A stretch of 64,000 nt of DNA from Vibrio maerlii (lineage in GTDB: Bacteria > Pseudomonadota > Gammaproteobacteria > Enterobacterales > Vibrionaceae): positions 144,323 to 208,322 of the forward strand of contig NZ_QRHC01000009.1 in NCBI RefSeq assembly GCF_003415655.1, read 5' to 3'. The notes below the pieces were generated by a model. The model saw only the letters and a program-made list of their open reading frames with translations, was not told the DNA's origin and ran no database searches. The position numbers and the translations under genes are program-made. Shown one piece after another: positions 45,232-55,912 of this stretch; the stretch's first letter is position 1, and every line of letters starts with the position of its first letter.

Positions 45232-46437
45232 ATGAAACCTGATAACGCTATTGCATCTACTGAGGCCAAGCCTGCCAGTAAAAATGCAAATTTACTTTAT
45301 AACCCCACTTTTCGCTCAGTGCTGTTCCAAATTATTGCGGTAATCGCTCTGGTCGCTTTCTTTTACAATATTGTCAACAACGCCCTAACTAACTTAGATG
45401 CTCGTGGTATCGCAACCGGCTTTGATTTCCTCAATCAAGAGGCAGGCTTCGGCATCGGACTAACACTCGTCGAATATGACGAAACCTTTTCTTACGGTCG
45501 CACTTTCGTCGTCGGCTTACTCAACACGGCTTTAGTTTCTGTCCTGGGTATTATCCTAGCGACCGTTCTTGGCTTCACAATGGGTATTGCACGACTGTCA
45601 AGCAACTGGCTTGTTAGCCGCTTTGCCGCGATATACATCGAAATCTTCCGTAATGTTCCACTACTTCTTCAAATCTTTTTTTGGTATTTCGCTGTACTTC
45701 AAGCACTACCCTCAGCTCGACAGAGCTTAAGCTTGGGCGAAGCCATTTTCCTAAATGTCCGTGGTTTATACCTCCCCGCTCCAGTTTTTGAACAAGGCAG
45801 TGGTATTGTTATCGGTGCATTTGTTTTTGGATTAATCACCACTTTCCTTGTGAATATTTGGGCCAACAACCGACAAAAACTAACGGGTCAACAAACCCCA
45901 ATGGGTCGTGTAGCTCTGGGACTATGTGTTGCGCTGCCTGCTCTAGTTTATCTTGTTGTAGGAATGCCAATTTCTGCAGAATACCCTGAACTAAAAGGCT
46001 TTAACTTCCGAGGTGGCATCAGCATCATCCCTGAACTTGCAGCGCTAGGTTTAGCTCTCAGTATCTACACAGCATCATTTATCGCTGAAATCGTGCGTTC
46101 AGGTATTAACGCTGTGAGCCATGGTCAAACAGAAGCAGCTATGTCACTTGGTTTGCCTCGTTCTAAAACATTGAAGCTAGTGGTTATTCCACAGGCGCTA
46201 CGTATCATCATCCCTCCTCTAACCAGCCAGTACCTAAACCTAACCAAAAACTCATCACTCGCGATGGCAATTGGTTATCCAGATCTTGTATCTGTATTCG
46301 CGGGTACAACGCTAAACCAAACCGGTCAGGCAATTGAAATCATTGCAATGACCATGGGTGTATACCTCACTCTGAGCTTACTCACTTCAGCTCTGATGAA
46401 CGTTTACAACCGTAAAGTAGCTCTGGTGGAGAGATAA
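45232..46437 (+). CDS. aapQ: General L-amino-acid ABC transporter, permease AapQ
   Basis: 401 residues from the ATG at 45232. HEAAT/BztB-like permease with about eight hydrophobic helices and the cytoplasmic EAA loop EAAMSLGLPRSKTLKLVVIPQALRIIIPPL near residue 305. The N-terminal helix and the large periplasmic insertion (residues 55-90 and 170-260) are family features. It partners AapM and the ATPase AapP. aapM starts 1 nt after its stop. Confidence 0.94.
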   Translation: MKPDNAIASTEAKPASKNANLLYNPTFRSVLFQIIAVIALVAFFYNIVNNALTNLDARGIATGFDFLNQEAGFGIGLTLVEYDETFSYGRTFVVGLLNTALVSVLGIILATVLGFTMGIARLSSNWLVSRFAAIYIEIFRNVPLLLQIFFWYFAVLQALPSARQSLSLGEAIFLNVRGLYLPAPVFEQGSGIVIGAFVFGLITTFLVNIWANNRQKLTGQQTPMGRVALGLCVALPALVYLVVGMPISAEYPELKGFNFRGGISIIPELAALGLALSIYTASFIAEIVRSGINAVSHGQTEAAMSLGLPRSKTLKLVVIPQALRIIIPPLTSQYLNLTKNSSLAMAIGYPDLVSVFAGTTLNQTGQAIEIIAMTMGVYLTLSLLTSALMNVYNRKVALVER

Positions 46438-46438
46438 T

Positions 46439-47536
46439 ATGAGTACACATCAATTTCAGCCAGATCTTCCACCACCATCAAACACGGTTGGTGTCGTGGG
46501 TTGGCTACGCAAGAATCTATTTAATGGGCCGGTCAATTCCGTATTGACTCTCGTTCTCGGTTACTTTGCCGTTATCCTAATATGGAATATTGCTCAATGG
46601 GCATTTATAAACGCTGATTGGGTCGGAACGACACGTGATGCTTGTTCTCGTGAAGGCGCGTGCTGGGTATTTATCAGCGTCCGCTGGGATCAGTTTATGT
46701 ACGGCTTTTACCCAGAAGCTGAGTTATGGCGTCCACAATTATTCTATGGCTCATTAGCGGTACTGGTTGCCCTACTCGCTTATGAAGGCACACCAAAACG
46801 TGTATGGATTTGGCTGTTCACGGTAAACATCTATCCGTTTATGATCGCAGCGCTTCTTTATGGTGGCGTGTTTGGCCTAGAAGTCGTCGAAACTCATCGA
46901 TGGGGCGGACTGCTGGTTACTCTGGTCATCGCGTTAGTGGGTATCGTTGTATCTTTACCAATAGGGGTGGCATTGGCCTTAGGTCGTCGTTCAGAGATGC
47001 CAATCATCCGCAGCCTATGTACGGTTTACATCGAAGTATGGCGTGGCGTTCCACTTATCACTGTACTGTTCATGGCATCAGTAATGCTTCCACTGTTCCT
47101 AACAGCAGGTTCAGAGACAGATAAACTGATTCGTGCACTTATCGGTGTGGTTCTATTCAGTGCTGCGTATATGGCAGAAGTAATCCGTGGTGGTCTACAA
47201 GCCATTCCAAAAGGGCAATATGAGGCCGCTGACGCACTTGGCCTATCCTATTGGAAGAAAATGGGACTGATCATCCTGCCGCAAGCACTTAAGATCACGA
47301 TTCCTTCAATCGTAAACACCTTTATCGGTCTATTTAAAGATACCAGTCTGGTACTTATCATCGGTATGTTCGATGTTCTAGGTATCGGTCAAGCAGCAAA
47401 CACCGACCCAGAATGGCTTGGTTTTGCTACAGAAAGCTATGTATTTGTCGCGTTAGTGTTCTGGGTATTTTGTTTTGGTATGTCTAGATACTCTATCTGG
47501 CTAGAAAACAAACTTCACACCGGCCACAAACGATAA
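46439..47536 (+). CDS. aapM: General L-amino-acid ABC transporter, permease AapM
   Basis: 365 residues, BztC/AapM-type inner-membrane permease. Several helices are clear and the EAA loop [32 protein letters not shown] lies near residue 262. The motif [14 protein letters not shown] in the first periplasmic loop is typical for AapM. It follows aapQ by 1 nt, indicating coupled translation. Confidence 0.94.
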   Translation: MSTHQFQPDLPPPSNTVGVVGWLRKNLFNGPVNSVLTLVLGYFAVILIWNIAQWAFINADWVGTTRDACSREGACWVFISVRWDQFMYGFYPEAELWRPQLFYGSLAVLVALLAYEGTPKRVWIWLFTVNIYPFMIAALLYGGVFGLEVVETHRWGGLLVTLVIALVGIVVSLPIGVALALGRRSEMPIIRSLCTVYIEVWRGVPLITVLFMASVMLPLFLTAGSETDKLIRALIGVVLFSAAYMAEVIRGGLQAIPKGQYEAADALGLSYWKKMGLIILPQALKITIPSIVNTFIGLFKDTSLVLIIGMFDVLGIGQAANTDPEWLGFATESYVFVALVFWVFCFGMSRYSIWLENKLHTGHKR

Positions 47537-47552
47537 ACATCAAGGACGTATT

Positions 47553-48326
47553 ATGACGCAACAATCTAACACTCAAGACGCTGTAAGCTCTGAATACATG
47601 ATTCAGCTACAAGATATGAACAAGTGGTACGGTGAGTTTCACGTACTAAAGAATATTAACCTTAATGTTAAAAAAGGCGAAAAAATCGTAATCTGTGGCC
47701 CTTCAGGCTCAGGTAAATCAACGATGATACGCTGTATCAACCGCCTAGAAGAGCACCAAAAAGGTCACATCTTCGTTTCTGGTAACGAGTTAACCGAAGA
47801 CCTTAAAAATATCGAGGCGGTTCGTCGTGAAGTCGGTATGTGTTTCCAACATTTTAACCTCTTCCCTCACCTAACGGTTCTTGAAAACTGCACCCTTGCT
47901 CCGATTTGGGTGAAAAAAATGCCTAAAGAGGAAGCAGAAAAAATCGCAATGCAATACCTAGAGCGCGTTAAGATCCCTGACCAAGCAGACAAATATCCAG
48001 GTCAATTGTCTGGTGGTCAACAACAACGTGTAGCCATTGCTCGTTCTCTATGTATGAATCCGCAAGTCATGTTGTTTGATGAACCAACATCAGCACTCGA
48101 CCCCGAGATGGTGCGCGAAGTACTTGATGTAATGGTTGAGCTTGCCGACGAAGGTATGACAATGCTTTGTGTAACCCACGAGATGGGTTTCGCAAAAGAG
48201 GTAGCGGACCGAGTAATATTCATGGACGCAGGAGAAATCATTGAAGAGAACAACCCTGTCGACTTCTTTGAAAATCCACAATCTGACCGTACACAGAACT
48301 TCCTAAGTCAGATACTTCACCACTAA
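47553..48326 (+). CDS. aapP: General L-amino-acid ABC transporter, ATPase AapP
   Basis: 257 residues, polar amino-acid uptake family ATPase. Walker [11 protein letters not shown]-loop FQHFNLFPH, signature LSGGQQQR, Walker [15 protein letters not shown] and the H-loop VTHEMGFA are intact. Last gene of aapJQMP, followed by a terminator. Confidence 0.96.
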   Translation: MTQQSNTQDAVSSEYMIQLQDMNKWYGEFHVLKNINLNVKKGEKIVICGPSGSGKSTMIRCINRLEEHQKGHIFVSGNELTEDLKNIEAVRREVGMCFQHFNLFPHLTVLENCTLAPIWVKKMPKEEAEKIAMQYLERVKIPDQADKYPGQLSGGQQQRVAIARSLCMNPQVMLFDEPTSALDPEMVREVLDVMVELADEGMTMLCVTHEMGFAKEVADRVIFMDAGEIIEENNPVDFFENPQSDRTQNFLSQILHH

Positions 48327-48346
48327 TCACACACAGAATGAACGAC

Positions 48347-48374
48347 AAAGGGAACGCAATAGCGTTCCCTTTTT
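48347..48374 (+). terminator. Terminator after aapP
   Basis: Arms AAAGGGAACGC (48347-48357) and GCGTTCCCTTT (48362-48372), 4-nt loop, then T. Confidence 0.92.
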
Positions 48375-48438
48375 GTATTTTAGTCTGAACTAATACATCT
48401 AAGAGAATAGTCCTTTGCTAATAAACGTTCCGTTCTAA

Positions 48439-48861
48439 TTAGCTTCTGCCAGAGTGACGGCCTCGACCGCCTTTTGAATTACGAGCTTTAAAGGATGACG
48501 CTGCTTTTGCTCTAGATGCCTCAATCGATTCTACCGTCAATTCCATAGGCTCTTTTGGCTGTAAGCCGTGACGGAAAGGTCTTGCACGTGGTGGAAGCGC
48601 AAATTCTTCATCTGTTGCCTTAGGCATACGTTTGAATTTATAGAGGTAAAAGTTTTCCACTCTCTCCCTCGCCCACTCTGTTTTCTTTAAATACTTTACG
48701 CTGCTAGCAATCGAAGGCTTGGTGTTGAAGCAATTAATACGAATTGCGGCATCAAGGATATCCCAACCATAATGATCAACCAGCTCTTGCAGCATGGTTT
48801 CCATTTTTAGACCGTGTAATGGGTTGTTTTGTTGAAGTTCAATTCTTTCTTCATCAGTCAT
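48439..48861 (-). CDS. VF530 family (DUF2132) DNA-binding-like protein
   Basis: 140 residues. The part from [24 protein letters not shown] to [23 protein letters not shown] is the VF530/DUF2132 helical domain, first solved for a Vibrio fischeri protein. The C-terminal tail is basic and Ser/Gly/Arg-rich ([13 protein letters not shown]), which fits nucleic-acid binding. The role is unknown. It has no operon partners here. Confidence 0.85.
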   Translation of the reverse strand: MTDEERIELQQNNPLHGLKMETMLQELVDHYGWDILDAAIRINCFNTKPSIASSVKYLKKTEWARERVENFYLYKFKRMPKATDEEFALPPRARPFRHGLQPKEPMELTVESIEASRAKAASSFKARNSKGGRGRHSGRS

Positions 48862-49058
48862 GGGGTTATCCTAATTGGTGGGACTGTTTAACTGCGACAT
48901 TCTAACAGAGAGTTGATTGAAGCCGTTAACGAAATCATTATCAATCACCAGAGACCTCCATCACTGAATTATAACTTTTGATGTTTTTTTAGCCTGTTAA
49001 ATCAGGAAACTATGGAACAATGGAGGTGTTGAAAAACGGTGTGTTTAGAGGGGGCGTT

Positions 49059-49244
49059 ATGAATATCAAACTCGGTCAAGTTATGTCATCCAGTCGCTTA
49101 ATCTCATTTGTCGCCTTTCTCGCAGCGACATTTGCATGGATTCTGAAGATGCCAGCGCTATTTTTTGTTTCTGCGACTTTCTTGGTTGTCAGTGCGGTTA
49201 TCTATGTTGTCGATCTTTTAAAACATCGACACAAAGATGCTTAA
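49059..49244 (+). CDS. Small membrane protein
   Basis: 61 residues from the ATG at 49059, preceded by GAGGGGG. Two hydrophobic helices (about 14-28 and 32-50) and a short basic tail (KHRHKDA). No family recognised. A terminator follows, supporting a real transcription unit. Confidence 0.6.
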   Translation: MNIKLGQVMSSSRLISFVAFLAATFAWILKMPALFFVSATFLVVSAVIYVVDLLKHRHKDA

Positions 49245-49289
49245 CTCGATCATTAGTACCAAATACATAAACCTAGCGCGATTAAGAGA

Positions 49290-49314
49290 AAAGGATGCCG
49301 AATTGGCATCCTTT
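49290..49314. terminator. Terminator between small membrane gene and gnd
   Basis: Arms AAAGGATGCC (49290-49299) and GGCATCCTTT (49305-49314), 5-nt loop, followed by T on the plus strand; it could serve gnd on the other strand too. Confidence 0.85.
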
Positions 49315-49356
49315 TTTTAATTTCCACTATATTGGAAAACTGCTTAAACGCTACGA

Positions 49357-50805
49357 TTATACGTCGTAAGTTGTAGAAGCAGTGTCGCCGCCGGTACCAG
49401 TCCAGTTTGTGTGGAAGAACTCACCACGTGGACGGTCAGTACGCTCGTAAGTGTGAGCACCGAAGTAGTCACGCTGAGCTTGAAGCAGGTTGGCAGGTAG
49501 GCGAGCTGTTGTGTAACCGTCTAGGAAAGATAACGCAGAAATCGTACATGGCATTGGGATGCCAGACTCTAGAGATTTCGCTGCTACTTTACGCCATGCC
49601 GCTAGGCTGCCTTGTAGGATGTTTTTGAAGTACTCATCAGAACCTAGGAACGCAATGTCTGGGTTTGCTTCGTACGCATCACGGATGTTCCCAAGGAATG
49701 CAGAACGGATGATACAACCACCACGCCACATTAGTGCTACGTTACCGTAATTTAGGTCCCAACCGTTCTCATTAGAAGCTTCGCGCATTAGCATGAAGCC
49801 TTGAGCGTAAGAGATGATCTTAGAAGCTAGTAGAGCTTGACGTAGTGCATCAACCCACTCTTGCTTATCGCCTTCAACTGGAGTAATTGTCTTACCGAAT
49901 AGAGATTCAGCTTCAACACGCTGATCTTTAAGCGCAGATAGACAACGAGAGAATACAGACTCAGAGATAAGCGTTAGAGGAATACCTAGGTCTAGTGCGT
50001 TGATACCCGTCCATTTACCCGTACCTTTCTGACCAGCTGTATCTAGGATCTTCTCAACTAGAGGCTCACCGTCTTCATCTTTGTAGCCAAGGATATCAGC
50101 TGTGATTTCAACTAGGTAGCTGTCTAGCTCTGTCTTGTTCCAGTCAGCGAATACTGCTTGCATTTCGTCAGCAGACATACCAAGACCGTCTTTCATGAAC
50201 TGGTAAGCTTCAGTGATAAGTTGCATATCGCCGTATTCGATACCGTTATGTACCATCTTAACGAAGTGACCTGCACCGTCGTTACCAACCCAGTCACAAC
50301 AAGGTTCGCCAGCGTCAGTTTTTGCAGAGATACCTTGGAAGATTGGCTTAACCGCTTCCCAAGCTTCAGCTGCGCCGCCTGGCATGATTGAAGGACCGAA
50401 ACGAGCACCTTCTTCACCACCAGATACACCAGTACCAATGAAGTGAATGCCCTTTTCACGACAATGCGCTACGCGGCGGTTCGTGTCAGGGTAGTTTGTG
50501 TTACCACCGTCAATGATGATGTCGCCTTCGTCTAGAAGCGGAATTAGGTTGTCGATGAAGGTATCAACAACAGCACCTGCACGTACCATTAGCATTACTT
50601 TACGTGGTGCTTCTAGCTTCTCAACTAGCTCTTCTAGAGAGTATGCGCCAATGATGTTAGTACCTTTTGCTGGGCCTTCTAGGAATTCGTCTACTTTCGC
50701 AGCAGTACGGTTGTGAGCAACAACTTTAAAACCGTTGTCGTTCATGTTTAGGATAAGGTTTTGACCCATTACTGCTAGGCCAATTACACCGATATCACCT
50801 TTCAT
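49357..50805 (-). CDS. gnd: 6-phosphogluconate dehydrogenase (decarboxylating)
   Basis: 482 residues, the long NADP-type family. GVIGLAVMGQNLILNM is the Rossmann start; IIDGGNTNYPDT, GTGVSGGEEGARFGPSIMPGG, KMVHNGIEYGDMQLI (catalytic Lys/Asn/Glu region) and ISALSFLDGYTTARLPANLLQAQRDYFGAHTYER are diagnostic. It turns 6-phosphogluconate into ribulose 5-phosphate. Last gene in the zwf-pgl-gnd operon, 34 nt after pgl. Confidence 0.97.
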   Translation of the reverse strand: MKGDIGVIGLAVMGQNLILNMNDNGFKVVAHNRTAAKVDEFLEGPAKGTNIIGAYSLEELVEKLEAPRKVMLMVRAGAVVDTFIDNLIPLLDEGDIIIDGGNTNYPDTNRRVAHCREKGIHFIGTGVSGGEEGARFGPSIMPGGAAEAWEAVKPIFQGISAKTDAGEPCCDWVGNDGAGHFVKMVHNGIEYGDMQLITEAYQFMKDGLGMSADEMQAVFADWNKTELDSYLVEITADILGYKDEDGEPLVEKILDTAGQKGTGKWTGINALDLGIPLTLISESVFSRCLSALKDQRVEAESLFGKTITPVEGDKQEWVDALRQALLASKIISYAQGFMLMREASNENGWDLNYGNVALMWRGGCIIRSAFLGNIRDAYEANPDIAFLGSDEYFKNILQGSLAAWRKVAAKSLESGIPMPCTISALSFLDGYTTARLPANLLQAQRDYFGAHTYERTDRPRGEFFHTNWTGTGGDTASTTYDV

Positions 50806-50839
50806 TGTTTATCTCCATTTACTTTTATGGACGCTCGCG

Positions 50840-51556
50840 TTACGCGATTTTTGCTGCTGCGTCAGAATCTAGGTACCACTCAGTCTCGCCAGTTTTAGAC
50901 TGGATTTTTGCCGCCGGATAAGGGAGCTGCTCTGCTGGAGTAGTAGAAATTTCGTTTACGATATCAACCTTGCCTGCACCAAGTACTAGGTAGCTAATGC
51001 GTTTTGCAGCTTCCAGAACTTTCGCAGTTTTTGATACACGGATTTGGCCAGACTCAGGGTGAGAAGCCAGAACCGACAAGTTTTGATCTTGGTAGTCAGT
51101 TTTACCTGGGAACAGAGAAGCCGTGTGACCATCTGCACCGACACCAAGTAGGATCCAATCGAAAACAGGTGTGCCGTTCTCTGTTGGGATAACATCAGCC
51201 ATTTCTTTAGCAAAACGCTCTGCTTCCGCTTGCGGCTCATCTTCACCACGAATACGGTGAATATTTTCAGCAGGAAGATTTACTTTAGTGAAAAGCAGTG
51301 CATTTGCTTCACCAAAGTTACTCTCTGCATCATCAGGAGCAACGCAACGTTCATCACCCCACCAGAAATGTAGGTTCTGCCATTGAATTGATGTTGCGTA
51401 AGCATCCGTAGCAAGCAATTTGAAAAGCATCTTTGGCGTACTACCACCAGATAGTGAAATGTGAACTGGGCGGCCCAGCTCACTGAATGCTTTCATGTCG
51501 TTTGCAAGGCTTTCTACTACCTGCCTTGCTGTATCAAAGATCTTATGGTTGATCAT
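50840..51556 (-). CDS. pgl: 6-phosphogluconolactonase
   Basis: 238 residues, SOL/DevB-type lactonase. [40 protein letters not shown] and [18 protein letters not shown] (with the catalytic His) are conserved. It hydrolyses 6-phosphogluconolactone from Zwf. Its start overlaps the zwf stop by 4 nt. Confidence 0.95.
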   Translation of the reverse strand: MINHKIFDTARQVVESLANDMKAFSELGRPVHISLSGGSTPKMLFKLLATDAYATSIQWQNLHFWWGDERCVAPDDAESNFGEANALLFTKVNLPAENIHRIRGEDEPQAEAERFAKEMADVIPTENGTPVFDWILLGVGADGHTASLFPGKTDYQDQNLSVLASHPESGQIRVSKTAKVLEAAKRISYLVLGAGKVDIVNEISTTPAEQLPYPAAKIQSKTGETEWYLDSDAAAKIA

Positions 51557-53058
51557 AATTCACAGTAATCCGTGTCTGTTAAGTTTTTGCAAGGGAAGCG
51601 CCAAGCGCGGCCATCGCGTTGTAATAGTTCATCTGATTCTTGAGGACCCCAAGTACCACAAGCGTAACCAAATAGCGCTTGAGGATCTTGTTTGAAGTCA
51701 AGAATAGGCTGTACATACTTCCAACATGCCTCTACAGCATCGGTACGAGCAAACAGCGTTGCATCGCCATTTAGCGCATCAAGAAGAAGGCGCTCATAAG
51801 CTGTCAGCATGTTCGTTTCTTGAAGATCAGAGTAAGAGAAGTTCATCTTCACTTCTTTAGCCTTGAAGCCAGCGCCCGGCTCTTTAAGGCCAAAGCTAAG
51901 TTGAATACCCTCATCTGGTTGGATGCGAATGATCAACTTGTTTTCAGGTGCGTCTTGACCAAATACTGGATGTGGCGTGTTCTTAAAATGAATCACGATT
52001 TCTGTCACACGAGTTGGCAATCGTTTACCTGTACGTACGTAGAACGGTACACCGTTCCAGCGCCAGTTATTGATGTGAGCTTTCAGGCCAATGTAGGTCT
52101 CAGTACGAGAATCATCAGCCACACCATGTTCTTCACGGTAACCGAGAAGGTGTTGGCCACGTACATCAGAAGCCGTATATTGACCCAGTACAAGATCATT
52201 ACGAAGGTCTTCTTCTTCCAATGGTTTCAAACATTGTAGAACCTTAACCACCTCATCACGCATCGCATCAGCGTTAATCTGTGCAGGTGGTTCCATCCCT
52301 ACCATTGCTAATACTTGCAGTAAGTGGTTTTGGAACATATCACGTACTGCGCCCGAGCCGTCGTAATAGCCACCACGCTCTTCAACACCTAAGAACTCAG
52401 CACCCGTGATCTCAACGTACTCAATGAAGTTGCGGTTCCAAAGAGGTTCAAACATCGCGTTTGAGAAACGCAGTACCAGTAGGTTCTGCACGGTTTCTTT
52501 ACCTAGATAGTGGTCGATGCGGTAGATCTGGTGCTCTTGGAAGTGTTCGTGGATTTCTTTATCCAACTTTTGAGCTGATTCAAGATCGTAACCAAATGGT
52601 TTCTCGATGATAATACGACGCCAGCCGTTTGATTCGTCATTTAGGCCATGTGCTGCAAGATTTGCAGGGATCACGCCATAAAGACTTGGAGGCGTTGCTA
52701 AGTAGAAAAGAGTGTTGGTATTAGTACATGAGTACTCGGTTTGCAGCTTCTCAAGACGCGTCGCTAATCGAGCATAATCAGCTTGGTCAGATGTGTTGAT
52801 CGCCTGATAGTGAAGATGATTCATGAATGCATCAAGCACTGCTGGCTCTGTTTTCTCCATTTCCTGAAGAGATTTCTTCAGCTTCTCGCGATAAGTTTCA
52901 TCACTGTATTCTGTTCGACTAACACCCAAAATGAGAAAAGACTCAGGCATTTGGTTGTTCGCGTATAAATGATAAAGCGCAGGGATTAATTTACGGTATG
53001 TCAAATCACCCGAAGCACCAAAAATCACGATGCTACTATTTTCAGGTATTACCATCAT
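51553..53058 (-). CDS. zwf: Glucose-6-phosphate dehydrogenase
   Basis: 501 residues. NADP motif [20 protein letters not shown], the catalytic RIDHYLGKE near residue 177, and YVRTGKRLP are intact. It oxidises glucose 6-phosphate and produces NADPH. Two adjacent ATG codons are possible starts. First gene of zwf-pgl-gnd. Confidence 0.97.
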   Translation of the reverse strand: MMVIPENSSIVIFGASGDLTYRKLIPALYHLYANNQMPESFLILGVSRTEYSDETYREKLKKSLQEMEKTEPAVLDAFMNHLHYQAINTSDQADYARLATRLEKLQTEYSCTNTNTLFYLATPPSLYGVIPANLAAHGLNDESNGWRRIIIEKPFGYDLESAQKLDKEIHEHFQEHQIYRIDHYLGKETVQNLLVLRFSNAMFEPLWNRNFIEYVEITGAEFLGVEERGGYYDGSGAVRDMFQNHLLQVLAMVGMEPPAQINADAMRDEVVKVLQCLKPLEEEDLRNDLVLGQYTASDVRGQHLLGYREEHGVADDSRTETYIGLKAHINNWRWNGVPFYVRTGKRLPTRVTEIVIHFKNTPHPVFGQDAPENKLIIRIQPDEGIQLSFGLKEPGAGFKAKEVKMNFSYSDLQETNMLTAYERLLLDALNGDATLFARTDAVEACWKYVQPILDFKQDPQALFGYACGTWGPQESDELLQRDGRAWRFPCKNLTDTDYCEL

Positions 53059-53484
53059 CTTTCCTTTAACAATGAATCGTTATATTTATGCCGCTACGTT
53101 AGCAGCCACATAATTAAATCTGTAATAGATATTCGCTATATATTAGATAGTTAATATCAATGATGTATAGACTGGTAATGCAGGTGATTCAGTTCACCTA
53201 AATACAACTTGATATTGTCTATGAGTATTTGACTTACATCAAGTCGGAGCAGCAATTTTCAACCACGTTTTTTCCGTAAGTCGCTAATTTTTTGAGCAGA
53301 TTTCCTCTGCATCACCAATGTTTCCTTTTTTGAACGCTCCAGAGTTACCCTTAATAGGTAATCGATTACATATCTGGTTACGATTTGCTTATTTACACAG
53401 TTAACACTTTTTAATCGTTCTGAGAGACATGATGAGATGTTAGTGTTAAGTTGTAGAGCAATTACTCTAAATACTTTAGCAATC
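53059..53484. other. Divergent promoter region between zwf and the export operon
   Basis: 426 nt with no convincing gene. It contains the inverted pair TTAACACT (53401-53408) and AGTGTTAA (53442-53449), close to the export operon and a possible operator, an FNR-like TTGAC-N4-ATCAA at 53229-53242, and an AT-rich stretch near 53100-53160 that may hold the zwf promoter. Confidence 0.45.
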
Positions 53485-54909
53485 ATGAAAAAGCGACTGA
53501 CCACACTGAGCCTTTGCCTCTTGACCAGCTTACCTAGCTACTCAGCGTCCATCAGCTTCGAACAAGCCTGGCAGGTTTTGCAAAGTAACAACAACTCTTT
53601 GGCTGCACAGCGAGCAAATGTTGAGCGCTATCAACACCTGCAATCCTCGACCAGGAGCCTCAACCTACCCTCAGTTTCCGTTGGTGCGAACTATACGCGC
53701 CTTGACTCTGATGTGACGATTAATGGTGAGCAGTTTGCGGATAGCTTGAGCAATGTTCCCCCCGGTCTCGAAGCGATTCTTGCTGGTGCAGGATCTATGT
53801 TTGGCGATATTGGTGGAATCACTTCAACGATTACAGAGAGAGATATTTTCACCTCCTCAATCCGCGCGGTTTGGCCTATTTTCACTGGCGGCCGCATCAC
53901 AGCTGCTCAATCTGCCGCTCAAGGACAAACTGACGAGGCGAAGAGTCAACTTGCAATGGAAACCCAAGCTCGTTTCGAAGATTTGAGTAAGTACTACTTC
54001 TCTGTTCAGTTGGCAAAGGAAGTGGTTGAAACGCGCAAAGCAGTCGAGAAAGGTCTTACCCAACATCGCGATTTCGCAATTAAACTAGAAGAGCAAGGTC
54101 AGATTGCCAAAGTAGAACGCCTGCAAGCAGAAGCTTCATTAGATAAAGCGATTGTAGAGCGTAAAAAGGTTGAGCATGAACTGAATATCGCTCAATCGGC
54201 GCTAACCCAAATTTTAAGTGCAGAGACAAGTGTAGAGCCTTCCGACGATCTGTTTGTAAACCAGAGACTTCCCACTATGTCTGCATTCATAGACCAAACA
54301 CTCTCTACCTACCCTGGTTTAGACTTGCTTGATGCAAAACAAAGGCAAGCCTCAAGCCTGATCAAAGCAGAGAAAGGCAAATACTACCCAGAAGTCTATC
54401 TTTATGGCGATTACAGCCTGCATGAAGACGATACGCTCGCTAGCGTGGCAAAGCCAGACTGGTTAGTTGGGATTGGTGTAAACGTCCCACTGATTGATAC
54501 CTCTGGTCGTTCAGATAAAGTGTCTGCCGCTCATAGCGCAGTGAAGCAAGTGGATTACTTAAAAGCGCAAGCAAGACAAGATCTCACCGTGCTTGTACAT
54601 AAGACTTATCTCGAGGCTCAGCAATCTATTGATGAAGTCTTGGGGCTAAACTCAAGTCTTTCTCTAGCTCAAGAAAACCTCACTTTGCGTAAGAAAGCTT
54701 TCAACCAAGGATTAGCCACATCACTTGAAGTGGTCGATGCGGAGCTTTATCTCGCAAGCATCAAAACTCAACAGTCAGCAGCAAGATTTAAGTACCTTAT
54801 TTCATTGAATAAGCTACTGGCATTGAGCAGCTCTATGGACAGTTTTAATCAATTCCAATCATCAGCCCAAATCCAACTTTCTAACACAGCGCAGCATCAA
54901 AATTTGTAG
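53485..54909 (+). CDS. TolC-family outer-membrane efflux protein
   Basis: 474 residues from the ATG at 53485, chosen because it yields a signal peptide (KKRLTTLSLCLLTSLPSYSA). Two OEP repeats with long helices follow, e.g. FEQAWQVLQSNNNSLAAQRANVERY and DLLDAKQRQASSLIKAEKGKYYPEVYLYGDYS. It should form the outer-membrane channel for the HlyD adaptor and permeases that follow within 11 nt. No strong ribosome site is visible. Confidence 0.87.
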   Translation: MKKRLTTLSLCLLTSLPSYSASISFEQAWQVLQSNNNSLAAQRANVERYQHLQSSTRSLNLPSVSVGANYTRLDSDVTINGEQFADSLSNVPPGLEAILAGAGSMFGDIGGITSTITERDIFTSSIRAVWPIFTGGRITAAQSAAQGQTDEAKSQLAMETQARFEDLSKYYFSVQLAKEVVETRKAVEKGLTQHRDFAIKLEEQGQIAKVERLQAEASLDKAIVERKKVEHELNIAQSALTQILSAETSVEPSDDLFVNQRLPTMSAFIDQTLSTYPGLDLLDAKQRQASSLIKAEKGKYYPEVYLYGDYSLHEDDTLASVAKPDWLVGIGVNVPLIDTSGRSDKVSAAHSAVKQVDYLKAQARQDLTVLVHKTYLEAQQSIDEVLGLNSSLSLAQENLTLRKKAFNQGLATSLEVVDAELYLASIKTQQSAARFKYLISLNKLLALSSSMDSFNQFQSSAQIQLSNTAQHQNL

Positions 54910-54919
54910 AGGACGCAAC

Positions 54920-55900
54920 ATGAAATCAATTAAATCTTTAGTTTTACCGGTTGCGCTTATCGGTGTTGCAACCTGGGTTGGATACTCCTTTTATCAAGCG
55001 AATCAACCAAAACCTATACGCATACAAGGCCAAATAGATGCTCAGCAATATAGTGTCTCTTCAAAAGTGCCAGGACGTATTGACCAAGTGTTTGTTCGAA
55101 AAGGCGATCAAGTTTCTCAGGGACAACTCATCTTTAACCTACACAGCCCAGAGATTGAAGCGAAATTAGAACAAGCTAAAGCGGGTGAACAGGCTGCAGG
55201 CGCTTTGGCACAGGAAGCGGAGAAAGGTGCTCGTACGCAACAGATACAAGCAGCTAAAGATCAATGGCAAAAAGCCAAAGCAGCATCGGCATTGATGGAA
55301 AAAACCTATCAGCGTGTCAACAACCTTTATAACGACGGAGTTGTCGCAGAGCAGAAGCGAGATGAAGCAAAAACACAATGGGAAGCAGCAAAATACACCG
55401 AAAGTGCCGCTTACCAGATGTTTCAGCTCGCGAAAGAGGGTGCTCGTGATGAAACTAAACTCGCAGCCGCGCAAAAAGCACGAGCAGCCGCTGGGGCAGT
55501 AGCGGAAGTAGAAGCTTACGCAGAAGATACGCAGATCAAAAGTTGGTTTGACGGCGAAGTCTCCCAAGTTCTATTGCATAGCGGCGAGCTTGCACCGCAA
55601 GGCTTCCCTGTTGTGACAGTCACTGATATGTCTGATGCTTGGGCGGTTTTAAACGTACGTGAAGACCTGCTTAAATCATTCACTAAAGGTGCGCAATTCA
55701 GCGCTTACCTACCAGCACTTGAACAAAGTGTAGAGTTCGAAGTATCTCATGTTTCCGCTATGGGTGATTTTGCAACTTGGCGCTCGACGGATGCAACACA
55801 AGGTTTTGACCTACGAACTTTTGAAGTCGAAGCTCGACCTGTAGATCAAACCTTGAACCTGCGTGTCGGTATGAGCCTCGTCGTAGAGCTACAACCATAA
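54920..55900 (+). CDS. HlyD-family periplasmic adaptor
   Basis: 326 residues with one N-terminal membrane helix (LVLPVALIGVATWVGYSFY). A biotinyl-lipoyl half (GQIDAQQYSVSSKVPGRIDQ), a helical hairpin (residues 75-195, rich in Lys, Ala and Glu) and the second half (IKSWFDGEVSQVLLHSGELAP) match YhiI/HlyD adaptors used with YhhJ-type ABC-2 permeases. It bridges the inner-membrane permeases and TolC-like channel. Confidence 0.88.
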   Translation: MKSIKSLVLPVALIGVATWVGYSFYQANQPKPIRIQGQIDAQQYSVSSKVPGRIDQVFVRKGDQVSQGQLIFNLHSPEIEAKLEQAKAGEQAAGALAQEAEKGARTQQIQAAKDQWQKAKAASALMEKTYQRVNNLYNDGVVAEQKRDEAKTQWEAAKYTESAAYQMFQLAKEGARDETKLAAAQKARAAAGAVAEVEAYAEDTQIKSWFDGEVSQVLLHSGELAPQGFPVVTVTDMSDAWAVLNVREDLLKSFTKGAQFSAYLPALEQSVEFEVSHVSAMGDFATWRSTDATQGFDLRTFEVEARPVDQTLNLRVGMSLVVELQP

Positions 55901-55912
55901 GGCAGCGAATTG

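Noticed and set aside
53229..53242. FNR box TTGAC-N4-ATCAA
   Set aside because: One mismatch, and far from both flanking genes; kept only as a remark.
53259..53504. Minus-strand 81-codon frame between zwf and the TolC-like gene
   Set aside because: It overlaps the start of the TolC-like gene, lacks a ribosome site and has no recognisable domain.
55166..55567. Minus-strand 133-codon frame inside the HlyD-like gene
   Set aside because: Antisense of a Lys/Ala/Glu-rich helical hairpin, which yields Cys/Phe-rich nonsense.
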